NCBI RefSeq assembly: GCF_002975275.1
Contig: NZ_PCOQ01000001.1
Span: 558,001-622,000, forward strand
Length of the DNA stretch: 64,000 nt
Direction of reading: 5' to 3'
From: Achromobacter sp. MYb9
Lineage (GTDB): Bacteria; Pseudomonadota; Gammaproteobacteria; Burkholderiales; Burkholderiaceae_B
The notes under the pieces were generated by a model, which made no database searches, was not told where the DNA came from, and was given only the letters and a program-made list of their open reading frames with translations. Position numbers and translations under genes: made by a program. Within the stretch, counting starts at the first letter, position 1. Every line of letters begins with the position of its first letter. Shown piece after piece: positions 44,045 through 54,951 of the stretch.

Positions 44045-44233
44045 GCCTTGAGTATACAAATAACGACGCCGGTACAAAAAGACAACACTCATACAAACCG
44101 TGCCTGACATCGCGAAGACGACAGGTCATACTTGCCCGCACCTAGATAAAAATAGCTGGTGCACGAGTCACACATCGATTGGACGCACTGCCGAAAATGG
44201 TCGGGGGTTAATCGATAGGAGAATAGCGAGCGC

Positions 44234-44731
44234 ATGAAAAGGCAGCCACTTCAATTCAGCGAACCGCTTAAACAGGCCGTGTTGGACGGCTCCAAAGTGC
44301 AGAGCCGCCGCATTTTGAAGCCGCAGCCGACTAAACCCACGACCGTCTGGTACGCCGATGCCGAAGACTCCGGCAGGTGGGTGGCCATGGGTCCGAACCG
44401 AGATAATCCCGCCGAGTTGCGCAAAACGTCCAGCTGGGTGCGATGTCCCTACGGAAAATCCGGCGAGAGCATCATATTGACGGATGAAGCCGGCCAGCCG
44501 TTCGCCAGCGCGGTGATCGTGGGCGTGCGCATACAGCGTTTGCAAAACCTGACCGAAGCCGACGCGCGTGCCGAAGGCACGCAAGCGCTGTATGAGTCAT
44601 CGGCGTTGCTACCGGGCGTACCGCTTCAAACGGCGTTCGCGCTGACGTGGTGTGAACGCTACGGTTCGCATGCCTGGGCGGCGAATCCGTGGGTCTGGGT
44701 CGTGGAATTCCGGCGCCAGCAGGCCGAATAA
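44234..44731 (+). CDS. ASCH-domain-like protein, phage-type
   Basis: The 165-residue protein starts with PLQFSEPLKQAVLDGSKVQSRR, has WVRCPYGKSGESIILTDE, and ends with CERYGSHAWAANPWVWVVEF. This layout matches small ASCH/PUA-fold proteins common in phages and prophages, whose proposed role is RNA or modified-nucleotide binding. There are no other phage genes around. A TAGGAGAATA site precedes the start. It is followed by 290 bases without a supported gene (44732-45021). Confidence 0.65.
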   Translation: MKRQPLQFSEPLKQAVLDGSKVQSRRILKPQPTKPTTVWYADAEDSGRWVAMGPNRDNPAELRKTSSWVRCPYGKSGESIILTDEAGQPFASAVIVGVRIQRLQNLTEADARAEGTQALYESSALLPGVPLQTAFALTWCERYGSHAWAANPWVWVVEFRRQQAE

Positions 44732-45021
44732 GCGCGGCGCCCCTCCGCCCGCGCCTGGCGGGCCATGCCGGGTTGGTGACGGCGTGTAACTCGCTACCCG
44801 GACTTCATCTCATTCCACTTGATTTCAATCCATTTCAAGTGCGGGTTTACCAGGGCGGGCGCACCACGCCGCAGTGCAGCACCTGCCTGGATTCATACAG
44901 GGCAGCAGTTGCGGATTGTCGCTATTGAGGGAGGCTCGCTTACGAAAAGCGTGCCGGAAAGCCCGAAAATAGGGCCGTCGAATACTCAACTTTGCTGCGT
45001 CATGCAGCAGGCAGGTGCAAC

Positions 45022-45366
45022 ATGAAAAAATGGCTTATCGCAAGTGTTGGTGCCGCGGGTCTGCTGATCTCCAGCGTCGCACTGGCCCGTGTGGATGTGG
45101 GCATTTCCATCGGCATCCCCGGGGTGGTCTATCCGGCGCCGGTGTATGTCGCACCCGCCCCGGTCTATGTGGCCCCGCCACCGCCCGTCTATTACCGTCC
45201 GGCGCCGGTGTATGTCGCCCCGCCGGTGGTATACCCCGCCCCGGTCTATTATCGCGGCGGCCCCTACTGGCGCGGCGGCCCGCCGCAACGTTACTACGGC
45301 GGCAACGGCCATTACCGTGGACATGGACACGGACATGGGCACGACCGCGGCGATTGGCGCCGTTGA
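45022..45366 (+). CDS. small exported Pro/Tyr-rich repeat protein with His-Gly tail
   Basis: The 114-residue protein has a signal peptide (1-23, ending SVALA) and a mature part made of PVYVAPAP / PVYYRPAP repeats, then GGPYWRGGPP and a His-Gly-rich tail (HGHGHGHDRGDW). No membrane helix follows the signal. It is a low-complexity envelope or periplasmic protein; metal binding by the His tail is a guess. It is monocistronic, followed by a terminator. Confidence 0.8.
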   Translation: MKKWLIASVGAAGLLISSVALARVDVGISIGIPGVVYPAPVYVAPAPVYVAPPPPVYYRPAPVYVAPPVVYPAPVYYRGGPYWRGGPPQRYYGGNGHYRGHGHGHGHDRGDWRR

Positions 45367-45373
45367 AAAAGGC

Positions 45374-45402
45374 AAAGGCCACTCGAATGAGTGGCCTTTT
45401 TT
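45374..45402 (+). terminator. Rho-independent terminator after the Pro/Tyr-rich exported protein
   Basis: AAAGGCCACTC and GAGTGGCCTTT form 11 pairs around GAAT, followed by TTTT. Confidence 0.93.
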
Positions 45403-45665
45403 GTCGCCCGGCGGTCCCAACATAAAAAGGACTCCCTGGGGAGCAAACATACGAAGCATCCGAGGCCTGGGGCCATGATGCCGTTCCGTCAGGGCATTGT
45501 CCGGTGCCCTCGCTGGAACCCAGTCAGGCTGCGGGAGCCTGTACCGGTTTGCCAACCAGGACGGCCGGCTTCTGCACTGCCACATTGGCCTTGTTGGCCT
45601 CTTGCGACGATTCCTGAACAAGATCAATCCATCTGCGGGGCGCGCTTGACGCCCGCCACCAACCA
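45403..45665. other. intergenic stretch with no supported feature
   Basis: The stretch lies between the exported-protein terminator and the stop of a small minus-strand gene. Reading frames present lack start signals and family features, and I see no repeat or RNA structure to report. Confidence 0.4.
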
Positions 45666-45914
45666 TTATGCGGACGCATGAGCAAACTCCGGTTCACCAT
45701 TGAAACGCACGCCATTGATTTCTTGGAACAGTTGGCGGCTTTCCTGTTCTGCTTCGTGCAAGTCCGAGAACGGCGCCTGTCCGGGCACTGTCCAGCATTT
45801 TTCCGGTGCGGTACCGCCGACTCGGCGTGTCCATATCTGCACGCGGTAGCCCTGCTCTTCTTCATGAGCGACAGAGCATCTCACACGAAAATCTCCAATC
45901 TTTCTTGAAGTCAT
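45666..45914 (-). CDS. small hypothetical protein
   Basis: The 82-residue protein (TSRKIGDFRVRCSVAHEEEQ, QIWTRRVGGTAP, ending EPEFAHASA) is hydrophilic with no signal or membrane helix. ATG 45914 is supported by AAGGAGTTGTCC directly before it. I do not recognise it. The 230 bases upstream are AT-rich and probably hold its promoter. Confidence 0.6.
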   Translation of the reverse strand: MTSRKIGDFRVRCSVAHEEEQGYRVQIWTRRVGGTAPEKCWTVPGQAPFSDLHEAEQESRQLFQEINGVRFNGEPEFAHASA

Positions 45915-46077
45915 GGACAACTCCTTGTTTTATATGTGAATGAAGCGTGTAGAACGCGGGTGTATTGTGCCGTAACTATCCGGCCCTTTTATTAAAAATA
46001 CACAATTGCTCACATCAAAATCAAGCACACACGCGAGTGAGCATAATCAGGGAAAGCGACAGGAATATGTCGCATGA

Positions 46078-46112
46078 TAAAAAAAAACGGAGCCCGCAGG
46101 CTCCGTCTTTTT
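46078..46112. terminator. terminator after serS (works on both strands)
   Basis: ACGGAGCC and GGCTCCGT pair around CGCA; seven T residues follow on the minus strand after serS and CTTTTT on the plus strand. Confidence 0.88.
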
Positions 46113-46144
46113 ATCCTCCAAATGGAGGATAGGCGCGATACGCG

Positions 46145-47533
<1,389 letters not shown>

Positions 47534-48874
47534 TCACCGGTTCTTGGCGCGTTCCTGCGCGTCCAGCTCACGCAGGAATGCCAACTTTTGCTGGATTTTA
47601 GCCTCCAGGCCGCGATCGGTCGGCCGATAGAAGGAAGGCTTCAGTCCATCAGGGAAATATTGTTCGCCCGCGGCGTAGCCATGCGGCTCGTCGTGGGCAT
47701 AGCGGTAGGCCTTGCCGTGCCCCAGTTGCTTCATCAGCTTGGTGGGCGCGTTGCGCAGATGGATGGGCACCGGCGCGCTGCCGTGCTCCGCCGCAAACTG
47801 GCGTGCCTGATTGTAGGCGTTGTAGACGGCATTGGATTTGGCCGCGCAGGCCATGTAGACCACGGCTTGCGCCAGCGCCAGCTCGCCCTCGGGCGAACCC
47901 AGGCGTTCATAGATGTCGGCGCCATTGACCGCCAGGTCGGTGGCGCGCGGATCGGCCAGGCCGATATCTTCGACCGCCATGCGCACCAGCCGGCGCGACA
48001 GGTATTTGGGATCGGCGCCGCCGTCGATCATGCGGCAGAACCAGTAGAGGGCGGCGTCCGGGTTGGACCCGCGCACCGATTTATGCAGCGCGCTGATCTG
48101 GTCGTAGAAGGCGTCGCCGCCTTTGTCGAAGCGCCGCAGGTTCTGCGACAGCGAGATCTCCAGCCAGGCGGCGTCCACCGAGTCGCGGCCCGCCGACTGT
48201 GCCGATTCGGCCACGACTTCCACCGCGCTGATAAGACGACGGGCGTCGCCGTCGGCCCAGGCCGCCAGTTGTTCGCGCGCGTCGGCCTCCACACGGATGG
48301 CTTCGCCCTCTTCCAGCCCATCGTTCAACGCAGCGACCGCGCGGTCGACCAGTTGCTGCAGTTCTTCGGGCGAAAGCGATTGCAGCACGTACACCCGCGC
48401 CCGCGACAGCAAGGCCGAGTTGACCTCGAACGAGGGGTTCTCGGTGGTGGCGCCGATAAAAGTGAACAGCCCGCTTTCCACGTAGGGCAAAAAGGCGTCC
48501 TGCTGCGCCTTGTTGAAGCGGTGCACCTCGTCGACGAAGAGGATGGTGCGGCGGCCCTGGCCTTGCGCCACTTGCGCCACCGTGACGGCCTCGCGAATGT
48601 CCTTGACGCCGCCCAGCACGGCCGAAATGGCGATGAACTGCGCGTCGAAACCGTCGGCCATCAGGCGCGCCAGCGTGGTCTTGCCCACGCCCGGCGGCCC
48701 CCAGAAGATCATGGAGTGCGGACGGCCGGATTCGAAAGCGACACGCAGGGGCTTATCGGGGCCCAGCAGGTGCGATTGCCCGACGACGTCGGACAACGTG
48801 CGCGGGCGCAGGCGCTCGGCCAGGGGCACGTAAGGCCGATGGGCGGGATCGGCCGCGAAGAGATCGTTGCTCAT
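47534..48874 (-). CDS. rarA: replication-associated recombination ATPase RarA (MgsA)
   Basis: The 446-residue AAA+ protein has Walker A GPPGVGKTTLARLM, Walker B LFVDEVHRFNKAQQDAF, the sensor region GATTENPSFEVNSALLSRAR, and a C-terminal tetramerisation domain with RNAPTKLMKQLGHGKAYRY. It acts at stalled replication forks with the clamp loader and SSB. It precedes serS, as in E. coli. Confidence 0.96.
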   Translation of the reverse strand: MSNDLFAADPAHRPYVPLAERLRPRTLSDVVGQSHLLGPDKPLRVAFESGRPHSMIFWGPPGVGKTTLARLMADGFDAQFIAISAVLGGVKDIREAVTVAQVAQGQGRRTILFVDEVHRFNKAQQDAFLPYVESGLFTFIGATTENPSFEVNSALLSRARVYVLQSLSPEELQQLVDRAVAALNDGLEEGEAIRVEADAREQLAAWADGDARRLISAVEVVAESAQSAGRDSVDAAWLEISLSQNLRRFDKGGDAFYDQISALHKSVRGSNPDAALYWFCRMIDGGADPKYLSRRLVRMAVEDIGLADPRATDLAVNGADIYERLGSPEGELALAQAVVYMACAAKSNAVYNAYNQARQFAAEHGSAPVPIHLRNAPTKLMKQLGHGKAYRYAHDEPHGYAAGEQYFPDGLKPSFYRPTDRGLEAKIQQKLAFLRELDAQERAKNR

Positions 48875-48964
48875 TGGCAGCAGATGAGGGAAGACAGCAA
48901 GAAGTTCAAGTGGGTATTACACCATGACCGCCGCCGCGGGCCCGGCCCCGCGGCCCGCGGCCGT

Positions 48965-49756
48965 TCAGGACAATTCCGGCGGCGCGAAGCGGCGGTTGGC
49001 CAACACCGGCAGCACGCGGCGGGCATGCGCCAGGCGCTCGGGGTCGATGTCCGCGAACACCAGCGCCGGCGCCTCGCCCGCGCGCGCCGTCACGACGCCC
49101 AAGGGGTCCACCACCATGCTGCAACCGATATTGCGTTCGCCGCATTCGCCGGTAGCCGCCACATAGCAGGTGTTCTCCAGCGCGCGCGCCGTGACGAGGA
49201 CTTCCCAGTGCATTTCCTTCAGCGGGCCGCGTACCCAGGCGGCCGGCAACACCAGCAGGTCCGCGCCGTCCAGCGCCAGGCGGCGCGCCATTTCGGGAAA
49301 GCGCACGTCGTAGCAGGTCATCAGGCCCACGCGCAGGCCGCCGATTTCAAGCAAGGGCGGGATTTCAGTGCCAGGCGTGACGTTGGTGGACTCTTTCATG
49401 TTGAAAGCGTCGTACAGGTGCAGCTTGCGGTACTGCGACACGATTTCGCCGTCACGCAGCGTGACAAGCGTGTTCCAGACCCGCCCTTCTCCGGTGGGGA
49501 TGTGCACGCACATCATGGTCGACAGGGACGAACCCCGGCTTGCCGCAAGCAAACGGCTCATGAACGGACCATCGAGCGGTTGCGCGGCCTTCAACACGAT
49601 CTGCGGATCGGTGATGTCGCGAGCCAGGATGCCTTCGGGCAGCACCAGCAGATCGGCTCCGCCCGCGCGGGCGCGCTCCATCAGGTCGACGCAGACTTGG
49701 GCGTTCTCTTCCCAGACGCGGCTAACGGCGAACTGGCCCAAAGCAACTTTCAGCAT
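48965..49756 (-). CDS. nitrilase-superfamily amidase (Nit/YbeM-like)
   Basis: The 263-residue protein has Glu41 (LVLPEGIL), Lys111 (QYRKLHLYDAF) and Cys148 (VGLMTCYDVRFPEMAR), the catalytic set of the carbon-nitrogen hydrolases. The YRKLHLYDAFN and CYDVRFPE forms fit the Nit1/Nit2/YbeM amidase branch, which includes omega-amidase and deaminated-glutathione amidase. It is divergent from the D-amino-acid island, with 176 bases between, and is the first gene beyond rarA in the inserted segment. Confidence 0.88.
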   Translation of the reverse strand: MLKVALGQFAVSRVWEENAQVCVDLMERARAGGADLLVLPEGILARDITDPQIVLKAAQPLDGPFMSRLLAASRGSSLSTMMCVHIPTGEGRVWNTLVTLRDGEIVSQYRKLHLYDAFNMKESTNVTPGTEIPPLLEIGGLRVGLMTCYDVRFPEMARRLALDGADLLVLPAAWVRGPLKEMHWEVLVTARALENTCYVAATGECGERNIGCSMVVDPLGVVTARAGEAPALVFADIDPERLAHARRVLPVLANRRFAPPELS

Positions 49757-49932
49757 GGCTTTTCCTTGTGCGGATCAGTATTTTCCGGCTTGTGCCCGGC
49801 ATTTCCTATTGTCGCGCCAACTGGTCCGACGTGCCGACTACGGGTAACTCCTAGCTCCCGCTTGTAAATTTCTTTCACGATAATGAAAAAAATAGACTTT
49901 GACGTAAATATTTTCCATAACCGACGCCCGCC

Positions 49933-51201
49933 ATGACGAACTCCTCCTCCCCCGCAGCCTTGTTGGACGTGAACGGCAAAGGCCTGGGCGCGTTCCCCGA
50001 GTCCTGTACCACCGCCGACGTGGCGGCCCTGAACTGGAACCTGCTGGACGAAGACGTCAGCCTGCCGGTAGCGGTGCTGTACGAGGCCCGCGTCCGCCAC
50101 AACCTGCAGTGGATGCAGCAGTTCATGGAGGCCTACCACGTCAAGCTGGCGCCGCACGGCAAGACCACGATGAGCCCTGCCCTGTTCAAGCGCCAGATCG
50201 ACAACGGCGCCTGGGGCATCACGCTGGCGACCGCGCCGCAGGTGCTGGCCGCGTACCAGCACGGCATCCGCCGCGTGCTGATGGCCAACCAACTGGTTGG
50301 CCGCGCCAACATGGCCATCATCGCCCGCCTGCTGCAAGATCCCGCCTTTACCTATTTCTGCATTGTGGATTCCGCCGCCAATGCTGCCCAGTTGGGCCAG
50401 TTCTTCGGCGAGCAGGGCCTGACCTTGCCCGTGCTGATCGAACTGGGCCCCGCAGGCGGACGCACGGGCGTGCGCAATGACGCGCAGTTCCAAGCCGTGG
50501 TCGAGGAAATCGGCCGGTGGCCCGGCCTGGCGCTGGCCGGCATCGAAGTTTATGAAGGCGTGCTGCAGGAAGAAGGCGCCATTCGCGCCTTCCTTCGCCG
50601 CGCCACCGACGCCCTGCGCGCCCTGGCCACCGCCGGGCGCCTGCGCAAGAGCGGCCCCGCCGTGATTTCCGGCGCCGGCTCGGCCTGGTTCGACGTGGTG
50701 GCCGAAGAGTTCTCGCAGCTGGACATCGGCGCCCCGCTGGAAGTGGTGCTGCGCCCCGGCTGCTATCTGTCGCACGACGTAGGCGTCTACCGTTCGGCGG
50801 CGGAACGCATCAACGCCCACAACCCCGTGGCACGGAAGATGGAACCGGGCCTGTTGCCCGCCTTGCAGGTCTGGGCTTACGTGCAATCGCTGCCCGAACC
50901 CGGCCGCGCCATCATCGCCATGGGCAAGCGCGACGCGGCGTTCGACGCCGGCCTGCCCACGCCCGCCCTGCAATTCCGCCCCGGCCAGAACGCGCCCGCC
51001 GACGCGCCGCCAACATGGAAGCTGACCGCCATGATGGACCAGCACGCGTTCATGCAGATTGGCGAAGGCGACGACATCCAGGTCGGCGACATGATCGCTT
51101 TCGATATTTCCCACCCCTGCCTGACGTTCGACAAGTGGCGCCAGGTGTTGCTGGTGGACGAGCAGTACCGCGTCACCGACGTGGCCGAAACCTTCTTCTG
51201 A
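49933..51201 (+). CDS. D-serine dehydratase-like (DSD1 / fold-type III PLP) enzyme
   Basis: The 422-residue protein is an alanine-racemase-fold PLP enzyme with Schiff-base Lys77 in VKLAPHGKTTMSP and the C-terminal DISHPCLTFDKW motif (His394 and Cys396), the zinc-binding pair of eukaryotic-type D-serine dehydratases. Relatives deaminate D-serine, D-threonine or D-threo-3-hydroxyaspartate, forming an enamine that becomes a keto acid. It opens the island with the ABC transporter, deacylase and RidA genes. No good ribosome-binding site is seen before ATG 49933, so a later start is possible. Confidence 0.85.
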   Translation: MTNSSSPAALLDVNGKGLGAFPESCTTADVAALNWNLLDEDVSLPVAVLYEARVRHNLQWMQQFMEAYHVKLAPHGKTTMSPALFKRQIDNGAWGITLATAPQVLAAYQHGIRRVLMANQLVGRANMAIIARLLQDPAFTYFCIVDSAANAAQLGQFFGEQGLTLPVLIELGPAGGRTGVRNDAQFQAVVEEIGRWPGLALAGIEVYEGVLQEEGAIRAFLRRATDALRALATAGRLRKSGPAVISGAGSAWFDVVAEEFSQLDIGAPLEVVLRPGCYLSHDVGVYRSAAERINAHNPVARKMEPGLLPALQVWAYVQSLPEPGRAIIAMGKRDAAFDAGLPTPALQFRPGQNAPADAPPTWKLTAMMDQHAFMQIGEGDDIQVGDMIAFDISHPCLTFDKWRQVLLVDEQYRVTDVAETFF

Positions 51202-51314
51202 ACGTCCCCCGCCCGCCGCACCGCGCCAAGCCCGAGGGGGCGGTAAGACCCGGGATCCAGGCGCTTGACCGATACCCCGCGACAACCTGTTTTTGACCCT
51301 CTGGAGAGAGAATC

Positions 51315-52874
51315 ATGAACTTCCGACCCTCCCGGCGAGGCGGTAGGCTGACCAGCCTGCTCGCGGCCGGCGCAATTGGCTTGACCGCATTGTCGTCCCC
51401 CGCCCTCTGTGCCGCGCCCGTCAAGGGAGGCACGATATCCGTCGCCACCATCGGCGAGCCGCCGACGCTGGATCCGATGACCAGCACCGCCGATCTGGTG
51501 GGCATCCTGACGCAGCATTTCTTCGAAACGCTCTACACCTTCGACGCCAAGTGGAACCTGACTCCGCTGCTGGCCGACAAGATGCCGGACGTTACCCCCG
51601 ACGGCCTGATCTACACCATCCCGCTGCGCCAGGGCATCACGTTCCACGATGGTTCCAAGATGGACTCGTCGGACGTGCTGGCATCGCTTAAGCGCTGGAC
51701 CGAGACCGCCACGCGCGGCAAGGGCGCCGCCAAGGTGATCAGCAGCATCGAAGCGCCCGACGCCAACACCATCCGCATCACGCTCAAGCAGCCCTATGCG
51801 CCGCTGACCGCGCTGCTGGCCATGAACAACGCCGCGGCCGTCATCATGCCCAAAGGCAAGATTGCGCCGGTGCTGACCGAAATCGTCGGCACGGGGCCCT
51901 ACCAGTTGAAGGCCCGCGTGCCGGACCAGTACATCCAGCTGGTGCGTTTCGAAGGCTACAAGCAGCGCGAAGGCGAGCCCGACGGCTATGGCGGCGCGCG
52001 CAAGCAGTACCTGGACGAAATCCGCTTCGTGCCGGTCAGCAACGCCAATACCCGCTCGGAAGCCGCTGCCGCCGGCCAGTTCGACTATGTCGACTCGCTG
52101 CCGGTGGAAGCGCTGGACAAGCTCAAGGGCGGCCGTTCGGACCCGGTGATGCTGAAGCCCTTCGGCTGGCCGCGCCTGGTGCTCAATACCAAGCAAGGCA
52201 TCATGTCCAACCTGGCCGTGCGCCAGGCGGTGCAATTGGCGCTGAACGAAGAAGACATGCTGTTCGCCGCCTTTGGCAACAAGGACTTCTACAAGCTGAA
52301 CGGCGACCTGTATCCGGAAGGCTACCCGTGGGCCACGTCGCTGGGCGGCAAGGTCTACAACAAGGCCGACTCCGCCGCCGCCAAGAAACTCTTGGACAGC
52401 GCCAACATGGCCGACAAGAAGATCCGCATCCTGACCAGCCAGCAATACGAGTTTCATTACAAGATGGCGCTGGTGGCCGCGGAATACCTGAAGGCCGCCG
52501 GCTTCACGGTGGACATGCAGGTTGTGGATTGGGCCACCCTGACGCAACGCCGCCAGGACCCCGCCGTGTGGGACATCTTCATTACGCACAGCGTTTTCCT
52601 GCCGGAACCCGCGCTGATCGACTTCCCCTCCAAGGATGCGCCGGGCTGGTGGGACACGCCGCGCCGCGCACAGGTGATGGACGCCTTCAACCAGGCGCGC
52701 ACGCAGGAAGAGCGCATCAAGCGCTGGGCCGACGTGCAACAGGCCGTGTATGACGAGATTCCCTTCGTCAAGGTCGGTGACTTCAATGCCCAGGCTGCGC
52801 GTTCCCCGTCGCTGCAAGGCACCAAGCCCGCCCCGTGGCCGTTCTTCTGGAACGCCTGGAAGGCCCCCAAATAA
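51315..52874 (+). CDS. ABC transporter substrate-binding protein (DppA/OppA-like)
   Basis: The 519-residue family-5 periplasmic protein has a signal peptide (about 1-33, ending ALCA) and the family start GGTISVATIGEPPTLDPMTS, with YTIPLRQGITFHDGSKMDSSD and MLKPFGWPRLVLNTKQGIMS. It delivers ligand to the permeases encoded downstream. Opp/Dpp systems carry peptides; context (D-amino-acid deacylase) suggests N-acyl-D-amino acids or D-containing peptides. A TGGAGAGAGAATC site precedes the start. Confidence 0.92.
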   Translation: MNFRPSRRGGRLTSLLAAGAIGLTALSSPALCAAPVKGGTISVATIGEPPTLDPMTSTADLVGILTQHFFETLYTFDAKWNLTPLLADKMPDVTPDGLIYTIPLRQGITFHDGSKMDSSDVLASLKRWTETATRGKGAAKVISSIEAPDANTIRITLKQPYAPLTALLAMNNAAAVIMPKGKIAPVLTEIVGTGPYQLKARVPDQYIQLVRFEGYKQREGEPDGYGGARKQYLDEIRFVPVSNANTRSEAAAAGQFDYVDSLPVEALDKLKGGRSDPVMLKPFGWPRLVLNTKQGIMSNLAVRQAVQLALNEEDMLFAAFGNKDFYKLNGDLYPEGYPWATSLGGKVYNKADSAAAKKLLDSANMADKKIRILTSQQYEFHYKMALVAAEYLKAAGFTVDMQVVDWATLTQRRQDPAVWDIFITHSVFLPEPALIDFPSKDAPGWWDTPRRAQVMDAFNQARTQEERIKRWADVQQAVYDEIPFVKVGDFNAQAARSPSLQGTKPAPWPFFWNAWKAPK

Positions 52875-53017
52875 CGGCGCGCGGTACCTGGGATGAGGGA
52901 CAGCGCGGCAGGGCAAGGCAGGAACCCGCCTGCCTGCCGCGCAAAACCCATCATTGGACGGTGGTGCCGTGGTTGGCTCCACGCACCGTCCCGAATGACG
53001 TTTTTTAGGACATCATC

Positions 53018-53959
53018 GTGTTGCGTTATCTCTTAAACCGGCTGGTCGGGCTGGTGGCCGTGATGTTCATCGTCGCGACCATCGTGTTCGTCATCATCCG
53101 CGTCACGCCCGGCGATCCGGCGGCCGTGATGCTGGGGCCGCAGGCCAGCCAGCAGGACATCGCGGCGCTGCGCACGCAGTTGGGGCTGGACCAGCCGATG
53201 GCGATGCAGTACCTGTCGTGGCTGGGCAAGCTGGCGCAGGGCGACCTGGGCCAATCCATCTTCATGAACAAGCCCGTGCTGTCGGCGCTGGCGGACCGCG
53301 CCGAGCCCACGATCTTGCTCACCCTGATGTCGCTGCTGATCGCCAGCGCGATCGCGCTGCCCGTGGGCATCCTGTCCGCGGTCAAGCGCGGCACCACGCT
53401 GGACCAGTCAGTGCTGTCGTTCTCGATGTTCACCTCCAGCGTGCCCAGTTTCTGGTTGGGCCTGCTGCTGATGCAGATCTTCTCGGTGAAGCTGGGCTGG
53501 CTGCCGGTATCCGGTTATGGCGGCCCCGACGCATCGCTGGCCACGCGCCTGTCGCACCTGATCTTGCCCGCCGTGGTGCTGGGCCTGGTGAATTCCGCGC
53601 TGATCACCCGCTTCATCCGTGCCAGCATGCTGGACGTGCTGCGCGACGACTATGTGCGCACCGCGCGGGCCAAGGGCCTGCCGGAAAGCAAAGTCATCCT
53701 GAAGCACGCGGTGCGCAACGCGCTGATCCCCATCCTGACGGTGCTGGGCCTGACGACCGCCCTCCTGATCAGCGGCGCCGTCGTGACCGAGACCGTGTTC
53801 GGCCTGCCCGGCGTGGGCAGCCTGGTGGTGTCGGCGGTATTGCGCCGCGACTATCCCGTCATCCAGGGCGCGTTGCTGGTCATCGCGGCGATCTACGTCC
53901 TGATCAATCTACTCATCGACCTGCTGTACCTGGTGGTCGATCCTCGGGTCCGTTACTAA
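53018..53959 (+). CDS. ABC transporter permease (DppB-like)
   Basis: The 313-residue inner-membrane protein has six helices, the BPD_transp_1 EAA-like loop RTARAKGLPESKVILKHAVR, and the family start LLNRLVGLVAVMFIVATIVF. It is the first permease of the transporter. The gap of 143 bases after the substrate-binding protein gene contains no terminator I can find. Confidence 0.93.
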   Translation: MLRYLLNRLVGLVAVMFIVATIVFVIIRVTPGDPAAVMLGPQASQQDIAALRTQLGLDQPMAMQYLSWLGKLAQGDLGQSIFMNKPVLSALADRAEPTILLTLMSLLIASAIALPVGILSAVKRGTTLDQSVLSFSMFTSSVPSFWLGLLLMQIFSVKLGWLPVSGYGGPDASLATRLSHLILPAVVLGLVNSALITRFIRASMLDVLRDDYVRTARAKGLPESKVILKHAVRNALIPILTVLGLTTALLISGAVVTETVFGLPGVGSLVVSAVLRRDYPVIQGALLVIAAIYVLINLLIDLLYLVVDPRVRY

Positions 53960-54079
53960 TGATGCGCCCCACCCCCGAAGCGCCAGCGGCGCTTCCCCCT
54001 CAAGGGGGCGCCGCCTGCGGCCCGGCAAAGCCGGCTCCGCGCGGCCCCGATCCGATGCACCGCAAGTGGAGCAACTGAA

Positions 54080-54949
54080 ATGACAACCGGATCTACTATG
54101 AATTCCGGAACCGACCGCTGGCAGGTGCTGCGCCTGCTGGTGTCCCGCAAGACGGTTCTCGTCAGCCTGATCGTGATCATCGTGCTGGTGGCCGCCGCGC
54201 TGCTGGCGCCGTGGGTCAGCCCCTACGACCCATTCAAGCTGTCCATCATGAACCGGCTGAAGGCGCCGGGCGCCGCGCACTGGTTTGGCACCGACGACTT
54301 CGGGCGCGACGTGTTCAGCCGCGTCATCCACGGCGGCCGGCTGTCGCTGATGGTGGGCTTTTCCGTCGTGATCGTGTCCAGCGTGCTGGGCATTGCGCTG
54401 GGGCTGGTTGCCGGCTTCTTCCGGTCGGCCGACAAATTCGTATCGCGCCTGATCGACGCCATGATGGCGTTCCCCGACATCCTGCTGGCAATTTCGCTGG
54501 TGGCCGCGCTGGGGCCGTCGCTGATCAACGTGGTGATTGCGCTGGGCATCGTCTACACGCCGCGCCTGGCCCGCATCGTGCGCGCCTCGACGCTCGTGAT
54601 CCGCGAGCTGCCCTTCGTGGAAGCGGCCCGCGCGCTGGGCGTGCCCACCTGGCGCATCGTCACCGTGCACGTGCTGCGCAACCTGGTGTCGCCCATTCTG
54701 GTGCAAGGCACGTTCATCTTCGCCTACGCGATCCTGGCCGAAGCCGGGCTGTCGTTCCTGGGCGTGGGCGTGTCGCCAGACATCCCCACCTGGGGCACCA
54801 TGATCAACGCCGGCCAGCAGTACATGGGCTCGGCTGACTGGATCATGATCTTTCCCGGCATCGCCATCGTGCTGTCCGTGTTGTCGCTGCAACTGGTCGG
54901 CGACGGACTGCGCGACGTACTCGATCCGCGCCTGCGCAAGGAGCTGTAA
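54080..54949 (+). CDS. ABC transporter permease (DppC-like)
   Basis: The 289-residue permease has the OppC-type N-terminal helix and five further helices, with the [20 protein letters not shown] motif and the EAA loop [20 protein letters not shown]. It pairs with the DppB-like permease. The gene is two bases before the next, so coupling is likely. Confidence 0.93.
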   Translation: MTTGSTMNSGTDRWQVLRLLVSRKTVLVSLIVIIVLVAAALLAPWVSPYDPFKLSIMNRLKAPGAAHWFGTDDFGRDVFSRVIHGGRLSLMVGFSVVIVSSVLGIALGLVAGFFRSADKFVSRLIDAMMAFPDILLAISLVAALGPSLINVVIALGIVYTPRLARIVRASTLVIRELPFVEAARALGVPTWRIVTVHVLRNLVSPILVQGTFIFAYAILAEAGLSFLGVGVSPDIPTWGTMINAGQQYMGSADWIMIFPGIAIVLSVLSLQLVGDGLRDVLDPRLRKEL

Positions 54950-54951
54950 TC

